From Desulfobacteraceae bacterium Eth-SRB2 (lineage in GTDB: Bacteria; Desulfobacterota; Desulfobacteria; Desulfobacterales; UBA11574): DNA of 64,000 nt. The translations under genes were made by a program, and so were the position numbers. Location: NCBI GenBank assembly GCA_004193595.1, contig RPGQ01000015.1, positions 1 through 64,000 on the forward strand. Direction: 5' to 3'. Positions 9,595 through 17,930 of the stretch are shown here, in pieces. The notes beneath the pieces are model-generated. The model searched no databases. It was not told the DNA's origin and saw nothing but the letters and a program-made list of their open reading frames with translations. Each line of letters opens with the position of its first letter. Position 1 is the first letter of the stretch.

Positions 9595-9726
9595 TCATTT
9601 GTATGTATCAAGGTAAATGCCATCCGCCTCCCCGCGTTCATCATCCCAAATAAAAATAATACGCCATTGATTATTCACACGTATGGAGCATTTATCCTTA
9701 AGTTTTCCAGATAGTTTTTCAAATGG
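9595..9726 (-). pseudogene. Truncated HigB toxin, C-terminal part
   Basis: On the minus strand the frame reads FEKLSGKLKDK, SIRVNNQWRIIFIW and DGIYLDTYK, the C-terminal half of a HigB/RelE-fold mRNA interferase, and ends just before higA. Immediately upstream is a TAA codon, and beyond that a GC-rich hairpin segment replaces the N-terminal half. The active-site half of the fold is incomplete, so no toxin should be produced. Confidence 0.75.
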
Positions 9727-9769
9727 TTACATAAAGCAAGCGGAAAATTTAATCTTTTAATTTCAATCG

Positions 9770-9958
9770 ATCGCCGAACGTCGCCGGATGAACCGCGAGA
9801 CTCGCAGGTTTTGGCGGGAGCTTGCTTACGCCAAAACTGAGAATCGCAGACGGCTCCATCGGCCTTGATAGACGGAGCGCAAGCGGAACGTTTCAAGGCC
9901 AATGTCGAGGCATCCGGCGTCGATAAGCTGACCGCTTGCGGTCAGTTTATCAGTATTA
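9770..9958. repeat. GC-rich hairpin segment inserted at higB
   Basis: About 190 bp of clearly higher GC than the flanks carry at least two strong inverted repeats: arms 9808-9816 and 9829-9837 (TTTTGGCG/CGCCAAAA), and arms 9922-9935 and 9938-9951 (GATAAGCTGACCGC with one wobble). The segment begins where higB is cut off. It does not code for anything I recognise. It may be a small non-autonomous insertion. Confidence 0.5.
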
Positions 9959-10028
9959 ATAGACTTAAAATCTTCCGTGATATAGGACGGTATATCTGGA
10001 AAATAATTCCACATATTTGAATATTAGG

Positions 10029-10430
10029 GTTAAGTTTCGTAAATATTTTTCTTGAATTTTTTTAACAATAATTCAAATTAACAATATGCGCGAAAAAATT
10101 CGTGATATACTGAACCATATACTTATACCAATTTGCACATAAACCAGTCAATACGCCAAAGGTATGATTTTATTATAGAAATTTTCTAATACTTTAGTAT
10201 TAGATTTTATATCTTATGGTCCTAGATTTTCTAATACTATAGCTATGGAATGGAATCGGGCGGCGTTATCTTGTTCATATTTATGGCATGGAACAGTTTG
10301 ATATACACATAAGGGTTTTATGGGCGGCGGAAACAAGGTTGCGGGCGAAAATATTATTTATCTTTAAATTTTCGATAGTTTTCAAAAATCCTTTTTGCCC
10401 CTCCCCAGATCAGGAGAACCCCCAGAAGAT
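10029..10430. repeat. Dispersed repeat, copy B
   Basis: This copy is a direct repeat of 11188-11514 from GATATACT to CCCCCAGAAGAT, with about 80-90 percent identity by eye. It extends about 75 bp further left, where it matches copy A. Its right end duplicates the 3' end of the small membrane-protein gene at 11438-11668. It contains the small dyad CTAATAC-TTTA-GTATTAG. Confidence 0.75.
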
Positions 10431-10517
10431 GGCATTTAGGGTCGACCCCAAATCAACACAAAAGTAACAGGCCTAAAAAGTAACACTGAATTTCTAAAAA
10501 GCCTCAGCTATTAGCCA

Positions 10518-10793
10518 TCAGGTGCAATCTTTTATTAGCACATCGGGCTGTTTTGCTATGGAGATATTGCTAAATCCTGCCACCGGTATAGAACGTTCTT
10601 TTGCAAAACTTTTACGGTGTAATTTGATACGTTCAATCTCATGTAACGTCTCTGCTGTTAAATAGCTTTCTCTACAATGAGGACAGCTAACAACAGGAAC
10701 GTTCTCGATGATAAGCAAATTAGCTTTTTTGCCATAACTTCGGGTTACGTGACGCATTTTAGCCCCTTCTTGCCCGCAAATGTCACAAATCAT
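10518..10793 (-). CDS. YgiT-type zinc-finger antitoxin-like protein
   Basis: The 91-residue product has two CxxC pairs (MICDICG at the start and SCPHCRE near residue 40) typical of the YgiT/MqsA N-terminal zinc-binding domain, followed by a short helical region with ERIKLHRKSFAKER. In MqsA-like systems this domain binds the toxin. I start at 10793, where GAGG lies seven bases upstream; the frame also allows 10805, which overlaps the upstream stop by four bases. It forms an operon with the DUF4258 gene, a common arrangement of toxin and antitoxin. Confidence 0.75.
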   Translation of the reverse strand: MICDICGQEGAKMRHVTRSYGKKANLLIIENVPVVSCPHCRESYLTAETLHEIERIKLHRKSFAKERSIPVAGFSNISIAKQPDVLIKDCT

Positions 10794-10801
10794 TTTCAAC
10801 C

Positions 10802-11083
10802 TCATATTTTAAATACGGTGATAATAACCAGATTACCAGTTACGCTCAGTTTTGCAACCACTACAACCAGCTCATTTGAAAAACTTTCGCCTTTAATAAG
10901 GTATTTCCATTCTTTGGTAATTTGGTCTTTCTGCCGTTCAATGATTTTACCAGTAAGAACAATACGTTCAATATCAAATATCGATAAGTCGTCATCATCC
11001 ATCTCTTCTTCAGCATGCAAGGTCATAATGTACTGTCGATTACGAATAGCTTCCTGCATGCGCTTTAAAATGCGATCATACAT
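10802..11083 (-). CDS. DUF4258 family protein, likely toxin partner
   Basis: The 93-residue protein reads IRNRQYIMTLHAEEEMDDDD, then IFDIERIVLTGKIIERQ and ELVVVVAKLSVTGNLVIITV, the pattern of DUF4258 proteins that are found next to YgiT-type zinc-finger proteins. The HAEEEM motif is conserved in the family and it may be an RNase-like toxin, which is an inference. The start at 11083 has AGGAG six bases upstream, far better than the first ATG at 11152. The next gene overlaps or follows within a few bases, indicating one transcript. Confidence 0.75.
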   Translation of the reverse strand: MYDRILKRMQEAIRNRQYIMTLHAEEEMDDDDLSIFDIERIVLTGKIIERQKDQITKEWKYLIKGESFSNELVVVVAKLSVTGNLVIITVFKI

Positions 11084-11187
11084 ACTATTCTCCTGATAAC
11101 TGTAAAATTTTTCTTCACCTAAACTGAGCGTTTCAAAAACCTCAACAATCAATTTAGCTTCATTTTACTAATATCCAAAAAAACTTT

Positions 11188-11514
11188 GGATATACTAAAT
11201 CATATTGTATACCAATTTGAACATAAACCCGTCAATACGCCAAGAGTATGATTTTTTTATTCGAATCTTCTAATATTTTAGCAATAGCTTTTAAATCTTA
11301 GGGTATTAGATTTTCAAATACTCTATCCGCGAAATGGGGTCGGTCGGCGCTATTTTGTTAATATTTATGGTGCGGAACAAATGGATATACTTACAAGGGT
11401 TTTATGGGCGGCGAAAACAAGGTTATGGGCGAAAAAATTATTTATCTTTAAATTTTCGATAGTTTTCAAAAATCCTTTTTGCCCCTCCCCAAATCAGGAG
11501 AACCCCCAGAAGAT
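11188..11514. repeat. Dispersed repeat, copy C
   Basis: This is the direct repeat partner of 10029-10430. The pair flanks the YgiT/DUF4258 operon exactly, and copy C runs on into the intact membrane-protein gene while copy B ends after duplicating its tail. Confidence 0.75.
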
Positions 11515-11668
11515 AGAAACAGAACCGGATGTAGTACATAAACGAAGAAAAATACTCGATCTTTGCTATTTTAGGCATGACCTGGGGTATCCTGAAAAAA
11601 ACCCCGATTCCGGCAAGTATAAGTATAACCCCCCAGACAATTTTAGTGACTATTTTGTTTTTATCCAT
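11438..11668 (-). CDS. Small two-helix membrane protein
   Basis: The 76-residue product starts MDKNKIVTKIVWGVILILAG and contains two hydrophobic segments (about 8-26 and 46-64) separated by a polar stretch, with a basic C-terminal tail (KRIFENYRKFKDK). AGGG is found 11 bases before this ATG. I do not recognise a function. Its 3' end is duplicated in repeat copy B, so it was present before the repeat arose. Confidence 0.5.
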   Translation of the reverse strand: MDKNKIVTKIVWGVILILAGIGVFFRIPQVMPKIAKIEYFSSFMYYIRFCFYLLGVLLIWGGAKRIFENYRKFKDK

Positions 11669-11854
11669 AACTTTAATTACCCTGTAAGCGTTCACAGGTT
11701 CAGGGTTAATAACCTATCGAATGCTTGAATGCTGGGATATTGGATGTCAGGGCGGAAATAAACCATTTAAATTGTAAAAAAACTCCTTCAAACCCATCAT
11801 TCCATTACTCCATTATTCCATTATTCCAATTGGGGCGAAGCCCCTGCTCATCCG

Positions 11855-12568
11855 TTATCCCCCCAGATAATGCTCCTTGACCTTGGGATTGTCCAAAAGC
11901 TCGGCGGCCAATCCCTCTAAAACGATTTCACCTCTCTCGATCACGTAGGAGTGATGGGCCACTTTGAGGGCGGCCCTGGCATTCTGTTCCACCAGCAGAA
12001 CCGTTGTGCCGGATTGGTTGAGCTGTTTAACGACATTAAAAATTTCCCGGACGATTAACGGGGCGATGCCCATGGACGGTTCGTCCAAAAGCAAAAGCTC
12101 GGGACGTCCCATCAGGGCACGGCCGATGGCCAGCATCTGCTGCTCACCGCCGGAAAGGGTGCCGGCGATCTGTTTGGTGCGTTTTTCCAGGATCGGAAAC
12201 ATCTCATACACACGCGCCATTCTCTCTTTGATCTCAAGCCGGTTGCTCCGCTTGAAATAATGATAGGCCCCGAGATTGATATTATCCCGGACGGTGAGAT
12301 GGGCAAAAATCTGTCTCCCTTCCGGTACCTGTGAGATGCCCAGGTGAACGATCCGGTTGGCCGGCATGCCGGCAATATTCCGATCCTTATAGAGAATACG
12401 GCCCGTGCTGTTTTTCATCAGCCCGGAGATAGACTTTAAAAGGGTGGACTTGCCCGCCCCGTTGGCACCGATGATGGAAACCACCTTGCCCGCAGGAACC
12501 TTTAGAGAAACCTCTTTAAGCACGCGAATACTTCCATAAGAGGCGCTGAGTGAATCAATCGTTAGCAC
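11855..12568 (-). CDS. Branched-chain amino acid ABC transporter ATPase LivF
   Basis: This 237-residue ATPase has Walker A GANGAGKST (about 34-42), the signature LSGGEQQMLAIGRAL and Walker B LLLLDEPSMG. The length and the lack of an extension fit LivF, the shorter ATP-binding subunit of HAAT-type importers. It starts with GTG after AAGGA. It is the last gene of the livH-livM-livG-livF run, 195 bp after livG with a repeat element in between. The substrate may be branched-chain amino acids, or an aromatic or other carboxylate given the neighbouring paaK. Confidence 0.9.
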   Translation of the reverse strand: MLTIDSLSASYGSIRVLKEVSLKVPAGKVVSIIGANGAGKSTLLKSISGLMKNSTGRILYKDRNIAGMPANRIVHLGISQVPEGRQIFAHLTVRDNINLGAYHYFKRSNRLEIKERMARVYEMFPILEKRTKQIAGTLSGGEQQMLAIGRALMGRPELLLLDEPSMGIAPLIVREIFNVVKQLNQSGTTVLLVEQNARAALKVAHHSYVIERGEIVLEGLAAELLDNPKVKEHYLGG

Positions 12569-12635
12569 ATGAGTTCCTTAAAGTTGAATTTTGTGCATTT
12601 TGTGGCAAAAGATTTATCCAAGCTAATTAAGTTTG

Positions 12636-12741
12636 AAGTGTCTAAAGTGCCTAAAGTTATGGTGTCGCTTCGCTCCGCTGATTTTATATAATTGGCATAA
12701 TTCCTTAACTTTAGCTCACTTTAAACTTTAGTTCACTTTAG
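12636..12741. repeat. Intergenic inverted-repeat element, copy 1
   Basis: Between livG and livF lies a segment that starts GTGTCTAAAGTGCCTAAAG and ends with the complementary TAGCTCACTTTAAAC and GTTCACTTTAG, so it can fold back on itself. A second copy, with an extra insert, is at 15501-15644 between the binding-protein gene and livH. Confidence 0.75.
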
Positions 12742-12763
12742 TCACTTTCCCGGTTTATCCGGA

Positions 12764-13543
12764 TCAGGCCTCTGCTCCCAGATATGCTTCAATAACCCTG
12801 GGGCTGTTCCGAATGTCTTCAGGCGGCCCCTCGGCGATCTTCCGGCCATAGTTGAGCACCAAAATCTCATCCGAGATATTCATCACCACCTTCATATCAT
12901 GTTCCACCAGTAAAACGGTGATTCCTTTTGCATTGATGGCCTTGATCAAAGAAGACGCCACATGGGTCTCGGTCTCATTCAGACCGGCCGCGGGTTCGTC
13001 CAGACAGATCAGTTCCGGCTCACTGGCCAGTGCCCGACCGATCTCCAGTAATTTCTGTTCCCCCAGAGGCAGGCTGTCCGCCAAATCTTTGAATTTATGG
13101 GCAAGCCCGATAAATTTCAAAATTTTCAATGCATTTTCCCTGATCTGTTTTTCTTTGCGTCTGGCCTGCGACAGAACAAACCCCGAAGCCATAAAGGAGG
13201 TTCGAATCCGGGTATAACAGCCCAGCATGACATTTTCCAGCACCGTCATATTGCCGAACAGCTCAACGGTCTGGAAGGTCCGTGAAATACCCCGGTCCGC
13301 AATCTTGTGTGCCTTGAGATGTTGGATGGGCCGGCCGTTGAACGTAACCGTTCCCTGTGTTGGCGGAAAAGACCCGGTAATCACATTGAACAGGGTGGTC
13401 TTGCCGGCGCCGTTTGGGCCGATAATCGCCTTAATCATTCCCCTCCGGACCTTAAAATTAAGGTTGCTGAGCGCCATGAGCCCGCCAAAGGTCATGACCA
13501 CCCCTTGCAGCTCAAGAACGTTTTCCTCTATTCCAGCGCTCAT
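12764..13543 (-). CDS. Branched-chain amino acid ABC transporter ATPase LivG
   Basis: The 259-residue protein carries Walker A GPNGAGKTT (about 43-51), the Q-loop region ISRTFQTVELFGNMTVLENV, a signature-like LPLGEQKLLEIGRAL and Walker B LICLDEPAAGLN. The segment NETETHVASSLI and the insert in the helical domain are typical of LivG. It hydrolyses ATP to drive import with LivF, LivH and LivM. GGAGAT lies before the ATG, and the gene follows livM with a gap of seven bases. Confidence 0.9.
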   Translation of the reverse strand: MSAGIEENVLELQGVVMTFGGLMALSNLNFKVRRGMIKAIIGPNGAGKTTLFNVITGSFPPTQGTVTFNGRPIQHLKAHKIADRGISRTFQTVELFGNMTVLENVMLGCYTRIRTSFMASGFVLSQARRKEKQIRENALKILKFIGLAHKFKDLADSLPLGEQKLLEIGRALASEPELICLDEPAAGLNETETHVASSLIKAINAKGITVLLVEHDMKVVMNISDEILVLNYGRKIAEGPPEDIRNSPRVIEAYLGAEA

Positions 13544-13550
13544 CTGATAT

Positions 13551-14504
13551 CTATCTCCTGAACCAGCCTTTTACAATCCCCGGCACCCCTGCCAGACCCT
13601 CCGGTAATATGACGGTGACAAAGAGGAGTATGGCGCCATATACGATGACCTCAAATTCCTCAAAATACTGCAGCCATTCATTACTCAAAAAAGTAATCAG
13701 ACCGGTTCCCACGATCGCACCCCAGATATTATGCATTCCGCCCAATGCGATCATGATCAGAAGTTTTATGGAAAAGAAAAGGTCAAACGTCGCGGGATTG
13801 ATAAAATTAAGATAATGGGCATAAAAACTTCCGGCCAAAGATGCCAGAACCGCCGAGTACACAAAAACCAGTATCTTGAACCGGGCAACATCCACCCCCA
13901 TGGCACCGGCAGCCGATTCACTGGCATGGATCGCCCTTAAGGCCCGGCCGGTACCGGATTGAATGACATTAACGGTAAAGATAAACGCCGCGATAACAAC
14001 CCCCCAGACAAGGTAGTAATAGCGTTCCACGGAATCAAACTCAAAGCCAAACAGGCTTAACCCCGGGATGCCGGACATGCCGTCCGGACCGCCGGTCCAT
14101 TGGGTCTCTTCGTTGAAGATGATAAAAATGATGATTCCAAAGGCAAGGGTTGCCATGGCCAGATAATGGCCCTTTAATTTGAGAGAGGGAGTACCCACCA
14201 AAGCGGCCACTACCGCGGTAACAGCCATACCGATCAACATGCAGGCCCAGGGGTTCATTCCGTAATTGGTGGTCAGGATGCCCGATATATAGGCGCCGAT
14301 ACCAAAAAACGCCGCATGCCCGATGGAGATCTGTCCGGCATATCCCATGAGAAGGCTGAGACCGATGGTAATCAGACAATAAATACCCGCAAATACCATA
14401 ATGTCGGGATAGTGTTCTATGGCGGGAATCCGTCGGGCAGTCCATGGAAAAACAAGGATAAACAGAGCAAACACGGCGATGGGGAGTTTGGCGATTCGTA
14501 ACAT
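13551..14504 (-). CDS. Branched-chain amino acid ABC permease LivM
   Basis: The 317-residue product is a polytopic membrane protein with the LivM signatures LLMGYAGQISIGHAAFFGIG and FIIFNEETQWTGGPDGMSG, and a cytoplasmic coupling stretch with ALRAIHASESAAGAMGVD. Together with LivH it forms the transmembrane channel. It starts two bases after the livH stop, so the two are translated from one message. Confidence 0.9.
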   Translation of the reverse strand: MLRIAKLPIAVFALFILVFPWTARRIPAIEHYPDIMVFAGIYCLITIGLSLLMGYAGQISIGHAAFFGIGAYISGILTTNYGMNPWACMLIGMAVTAVVAALVGTPSLKLKGHYLAMATLAFGIIIFIIFNEETQWTGGPDGMSGIPGLSLFGFEFDSVERYYYLVWGVVIAAFIFTVNVIQSGTGRALRAIHASESAAGAMGVDVARFKILVFVYSAVLASLAGSFYAHYLNFINPATFDLFFSIKLLIMIALGGMHNIWGAIVGTGLITFLSNEWLQYFEEFEVIVYGAILLFVTVILPEGLAGVPGIVKGWFRR

Positions 14505-14506
14505 GC

Positions 14507-15409
14507 CTAAAACCTTTTGATCTTGCTGATCTCTATGCTGCCCATAAGTCCGCTGGGTTTAAAGAATAAGATAACCAAAAGCACAATCAAAGCAAACGCA
14601 TCTTTGTATCCCGAGCTAACCAGACCCGCTCCAAAGGATTCGATGCTTCCCATGATCAGCCCCCCCAGGATAGCGCCGGGAAAGCTTCCCAGCCCCCCCA
14701 GAATCGCCGCCGCAAATCCCTTTACCGCCAGCATGGCTCCCCGGTCATATTCCATAAGGGATATCGGGGTGATGGTAATCCCCGCCACCGCTCCGATAGC
14801 GGCGGATAGGGCAAAGGACAACAAAATCATCTGCTTGACATTGATGCCCACCAGGCTGGCCGCATCCGGATTGTCGGCGCAGGCGCTCATGGCCTTGCCC
14901 AGGATGGTCCGATCAAAGAATATGGACAGCGCAACGGCGGTGATGATCAAAAAGCCCATCACCCAGAAATACTGGGGTTGAACCACGGCTCCCAGAAAAG
15001 TGATGGGATTGCGGCCGGAAAACGCGGGAAGATCAAAAGGGTCCTTGCCCCAAATAAACGAAGCCGTCCCCTTGATCAGGATGGACACCGCAATGGTAGC
15101 GATAATCAGGGTAAGTACCGAGGGTCGGCGGATGGGGCGAATGGCGAAACGATCGATAATTATCCCGATCACCGTTACCAGAACAATTGTCGCCGGAAAG
15201 GCCAGAATAAGGGGCAGCCCCATGGCAACGTTCATAAAAACCATGATCAATCCGCCCAGCATGACGAATTCACCCTGGGCGAAATTGATGATCTCGGTCA
15301 CATTATAGATAATATTAAACCCCACGGCCACCATGGCATAAACACTGCCCACGGTCAGCCCGGTAATGAGGTATTGTAAAAGCTGGCTTGCCAGCGTAAT
15401 TTTTTCCAT
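14507..15409 (-). CDS. Branched-chain amino acid ABC permease LivH
   Basis: The 300-residue permease shows the LivH pattern: GLTVGSVYAMVAVGFNIIYN and ITEIINFAQGEFVMLGG-like residues near the N-terminus, then MSACADNPDAASLVGIN and GFAAAILGGLGSFPGAILGG. About eight membrane segments are expected. It is the first permease of the cluster; the binding-protein gene lies 379 bp upstream with a terminator and a repeat in between, so it may have its own promoter. Confidence 0.9.
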   Translation of the reverse strand: MEKITLASQLLQYLITGLTVGSVYAMVAVGFNIIYNVTEIINFAQGEFVMLGGLIMVFMNVAMGLPLILAFPATIVLVTVIGIIIDRFAIRPIRRPSVLTLIIATIAVSILIKGTASFIWGKDPFDLPAFSGRNPITFLGAVVQPQYFWVMGFLIITAVALSIFFDRTILGKAMSACADNPDAASLVGINVKQMILLSFALSAAIGAVAGITITPISLMEYDRGAMLAVKGFAAAILGGLGSFPGAILGGLIMGSIESFGAGLVSSGYKDAFALIVLLVILFFKPSGLMGSIEISKIKRF

Positions 15410-15500
15410 ATCTTATCGAGCAAAAATCATGGCCCAAAGGGTAAGGCTTTGGTTCATCCCTGAAAGAGGTTGTTTTAAGTTAAAGCCGTAAAAGTTAAAA

Positions 15501-15644
15501 GTGTCTAAAGTGATCTAAAGTGCCTAAAGTTATGGTGTCGCTTCGCTCTCTCCGAGCTGTAGGCTCTACGAGCCGGAAGCCGCTGATTTTATATAATTGG
15601 CATAATTCCTTAACCTTAGCTCACTTTAAATTTTAGTTCACTTC
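15501..15644. repeat. Intergenic inverted-repeat element, copy 2
   Basis: Same element as 12636-12741, sharing GGTGTCGCTTCGCTC and TTATATAATTGGCATAATTC. This copy contains about 30 extra bases (near 15551-15582) in its centre, which themselves form a small hairpin (GGCTC and GAGCC). Confidence 0.75.
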
Positions 15645-15732
15645 AAACTCTTGTAGAGATTCTTCAGGCAGAGCCGGAAAACTCTAACCTGATCCGGATG
15701 ACCAGGTTTTCAATGTAAAAATAAATAATAAA

Positions 15733-15760
15733 GTGAGGATGATGAACCCATCATCCTCAC
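15733..15760 (-). terminator. Terminator after the Liv binding-protein gene
   Basis: A perfect 12-bp stem (GTGAGGATGATG and its complement) with a four-base loop lies about 29 bases past the stop of the minus-strand binding-protein gene. On that strand it is followed by TTTATTATTTATTTTT. This probably lowers expression of the transporter genes relative to the abundant binding protein. Confidence 0.7.
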
Positions 15761-15788
15761 CAATCTTTTGCTACTGCAATTCCATGGA

Positions 15789-16958
15789 TCAGTCCACCAG
15801 TGCCCAGTCATTGTCTTTCACGATCACCATGCTAAAGGCCGCTTTGGTCAGACCGTTGTGGTCGTCCGGTGAAAAATTGAAGATACCATGCTGGCCCACA
15901 AACCCTTTTTTCTTCTCGAGATAGTCCCGTATTGCAGCCTTGTCATCACCTACTGCAGACAGGGCGTCCACAACCAGCTTCAGGGCATCCCATCCATGTC
16001 CGCCGAAGGAACTCAGAGGTTCATTGTATTTGGCCGTATAGCTCTTCACATAATCCATTGTTACACTTTTTTGAGGATGGTCCGCCGGTAAAAGCTCGGC
16101 AATATTACAGGCGCCCAGCGGGCATAAAACCCCCTCGGCAGCTCCTGCAGCCAACTTGATATTTTTACGGCTGCCAAAGCCATGGCTCTGATACAAGGGA
16201 ACGCTAACCATTCCCAGATCTTTCCAGTTGCGAATCATGGTAACCTGTGTGGGACCAATGGACCAGTTCACGATGGCGGCCGGAGCCATTCCCTTGATTT
16301 TGGTCAACTGGGCCGTCATATCCGTATCCTTGGGTCCGTATTTTTCATCGGCGATAATATTCATATTAAATTCGGGCGCAAGCCGGATCAACTCTGAACG
16401 TCCACTGGCTCCGTATCCGGAAGTTACGCTCATGATGGCGATTTTAGTGATCCCTCTGTTTTTAAGATGGGTATAAATCGCCTCCACGGCCATACTGTCC
16501 GTCTGGGGGGTCTTAAAAACCCAATGATACGGCTTGCCCGTCTTTTCATTGTGAACAATCTTGTAACTGGCAGCGCAGGAAACCAGAGGGGTTTTATTTT
16601 TTTCGGCAACCGGTATCACCGCAAGGGAGAGTCCGCTCAAGGAAGGACCGATCACCGCACAGACCTTATCATTTGTAATGAGCTTTTTTACCTTCAGGTT
16701 GCACTTGGTGGCATCCCCTTCGTCATCATAAATAACAAGTTCCAGTTTTTTTCCGTTAATGCCGCCAGCCTTGTTGATCTGTTCAGCCAGCATCTCAACG
16801 GTTTTCTTTTCCGGATCACCCAAAAAAGAAGCGCGGCCGGTCACGGAAAAAACGCCCCCGACTTTATACGCTCCATCAAAGGCGTTTGCCTGACTGATAA
16901 GCAACCCCATACCGAAAAAACAAATTGTTGCGATAATAAAAATTCTCCTGAGTGTCAT
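15789..16958 (-). CDS. Liv-type periplasmic substrate-binding protein
   Basis: The 389-residue protein starts with a signal peptide (MTLRRIFIIATICFFGMGLL, cleaved after ANA) and has the type I periplasmic-binding fold: YKVGGVFSVTGRASFLGDPE, INKAGGINGKKLELVIYDDE and AVIGPSLSGLSLAVIPVAE. Such proteins capture branched-chain amino acids or related carboxylates and hand them to LivHM. It is the first gene of the transporter group. The paaK and ACT genes upstream suggest an aromatic or arylacetate ligand, but the pocket cannot be read from sequence. Confidence 0.85.
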   Translation of the reverse strand: MTLRRIFIIATICFFGMGLLISQANAFDGAYKVGGVFSVTGRASFLGDPEKKTVEMLAEQINKAGGINGKKLELVIYDDEGDATKCNLKVKKLITNDKVCAVIGPSLSGLSLAVIPVAEKNKTPLVSCAASYKIVHNEKTGKPYHWVFKTPQTDSMAVEAIYTHLKNRGITKIAIMSVTSGYGASGRSELIRLAPEFNMNIIADEKYGPKDTDMTAQLTKIKGMAPAAIVNWSIGPTQVTMIRNWKDLGMVSVPLYQSHGFGSRKNIKLAAGAAEGVLCPLGACNIAELLPADHPQKSVTMDYVKSYTAKYNEPLSSFGGHGWDALKLVVDALSAVGDDKAAIRDYLEKKKGFVGQHGIFNFSPDDHNGLTKAAFSMVIVKDNDWALVD

Positions 16959-17058
16959 TTTCCCCTCCCTTTCATGTTTCTGGTTTCAATATTGATGGTC
17001 GTCCTCTATTCGCCGGTTTAAAACGTTTTTGAATCAGTTATTACCTGAGTTTTGCACG

Positions 17059-17184
17059 AGTCGGAGGCTTTCATATGCCCCGATAGCGGGATTTCCGCTT
17101 CGCTCCAACAAGGCACTTAAGGGCGAAGTCATAGTGTACTATTGCGAGCCCTTAATAACGCAGCAGATGGAAGCCTCCGGCTCG
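17059..17184. repeat. Intergenic nested inverted repeat
   Basis: Outer arms CGAGTCGGAGGCTTTCAT (about 17059-17076) and its near complement ending at about 17184 enclose inner arms TTAAGGGC and GCCCTTAA (about 17116-17154) and a central ATAGT/ACTAT. No coding capacity is seen between the binding-protein gene and the ACT gene. Confidence 0.5.
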
Positions 17185-17328
17185 CCCTTTGGGTGAAAAT
17201 TAATGAATAAAAAAGACAATCATCCGATTTAACATTTGGGTAAAAAGTATCATTCTATGATGTTGTTCAAACTCGCTTCCACTCGGTTGTTTAGAAACTC
17301 TCATTAATTTTCATGCAAGATGCAGGTA

Positions 17329-17760
17329 TTACATAGTATACACTTTACTTCCCTCAATCACCGGTAGGTTGTTTTCTTGAAGTAATTTTATGGCCTCATC
17401 GATGGGATCGATTCTAAAAATCATTACTGCATTTTCCCCGCTATGCTGCACAAAAGCATACATATATTCCACATTAATTCCGGCCTGGTTCAAAATATCG
17501 AGTATTCTATTCAGACCTCCGGGCCTGTCTTCCACTTCTACGGCCACCACATGGGTTTTGCTCACGGTAAACCCGCGGCTTTTTAGTGCTTGTATAGCCT
17601 TTTGATTGTCATTGACGATCAGTCGCAGCACGCCAAAATCGGATGTATCGGCCAGGGCCAGCGCCCGGATATTGACATCCGCTTCTGCAAGAATCGCTGA
17701 AACTTCAGCCAAACGTCCGGCCTTGTTTTCCAAAAATACTGAAATTTGTTCCACCCGCAT
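17329..17760 (-). CDS. Tandem ACT-domain protein
   Basis: The 143-residue protein consists of two ACT domains (about 4-68 and 70-138), each with the typical start: [20 protein letters not shown] and [23 protein letters not shown] pairs bind amino acids and act as regulators. This stand-alone form is regularly found next to phenylacetate-CoA ligase and Liv transporters in anaerobes, so it probably senses an amino acid or aromatic acid. The start at 17760 has GGGAGG seven bases upstream, whereas the longer frame to 17823 has nothing comparable. Confidence 0.85.
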   Translation of the reverse strand: MRVEQISVFLENKAGRLAEVSAILAEADVNIRALALADTSDFGVLRLIVNDNQKAIQALKSRGFTVSKTHVVAVEVEDRPGGLNRILDILNQAGINVEYMYAFVQHSGENAVMIFRIDPIDEAIKLLQENNLPVIEGSKVYTM

Positions 17761-17930
17761 AGTTGCCTCCCTTCTCCCTATCATTTGTGCCTGAACGAAT
17801 AACCCTAGTTTTCGTTCGGGCAATAATCTTTACCGTGAAATTCCTGCTTTTAGCAGGGCTGATTCACAGGGATCATTGATTATTAATCATTATTTCCTGA
17901 CACCTGAACCCTGACACCTGAACCTTGTCC

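Noticed and set aside
9770-9958. Integron attC site
   Set aside because: Hairpins are present but the expected terminal GTTRRRY/RYYYAAC pair and an integron integrase are not seen.
8975-17925. CRISPR-like repeats (TGACACCTGA)
   Set aside because: Spacing is irregular, copies are in both orientations and no spacers or cas genes are present.
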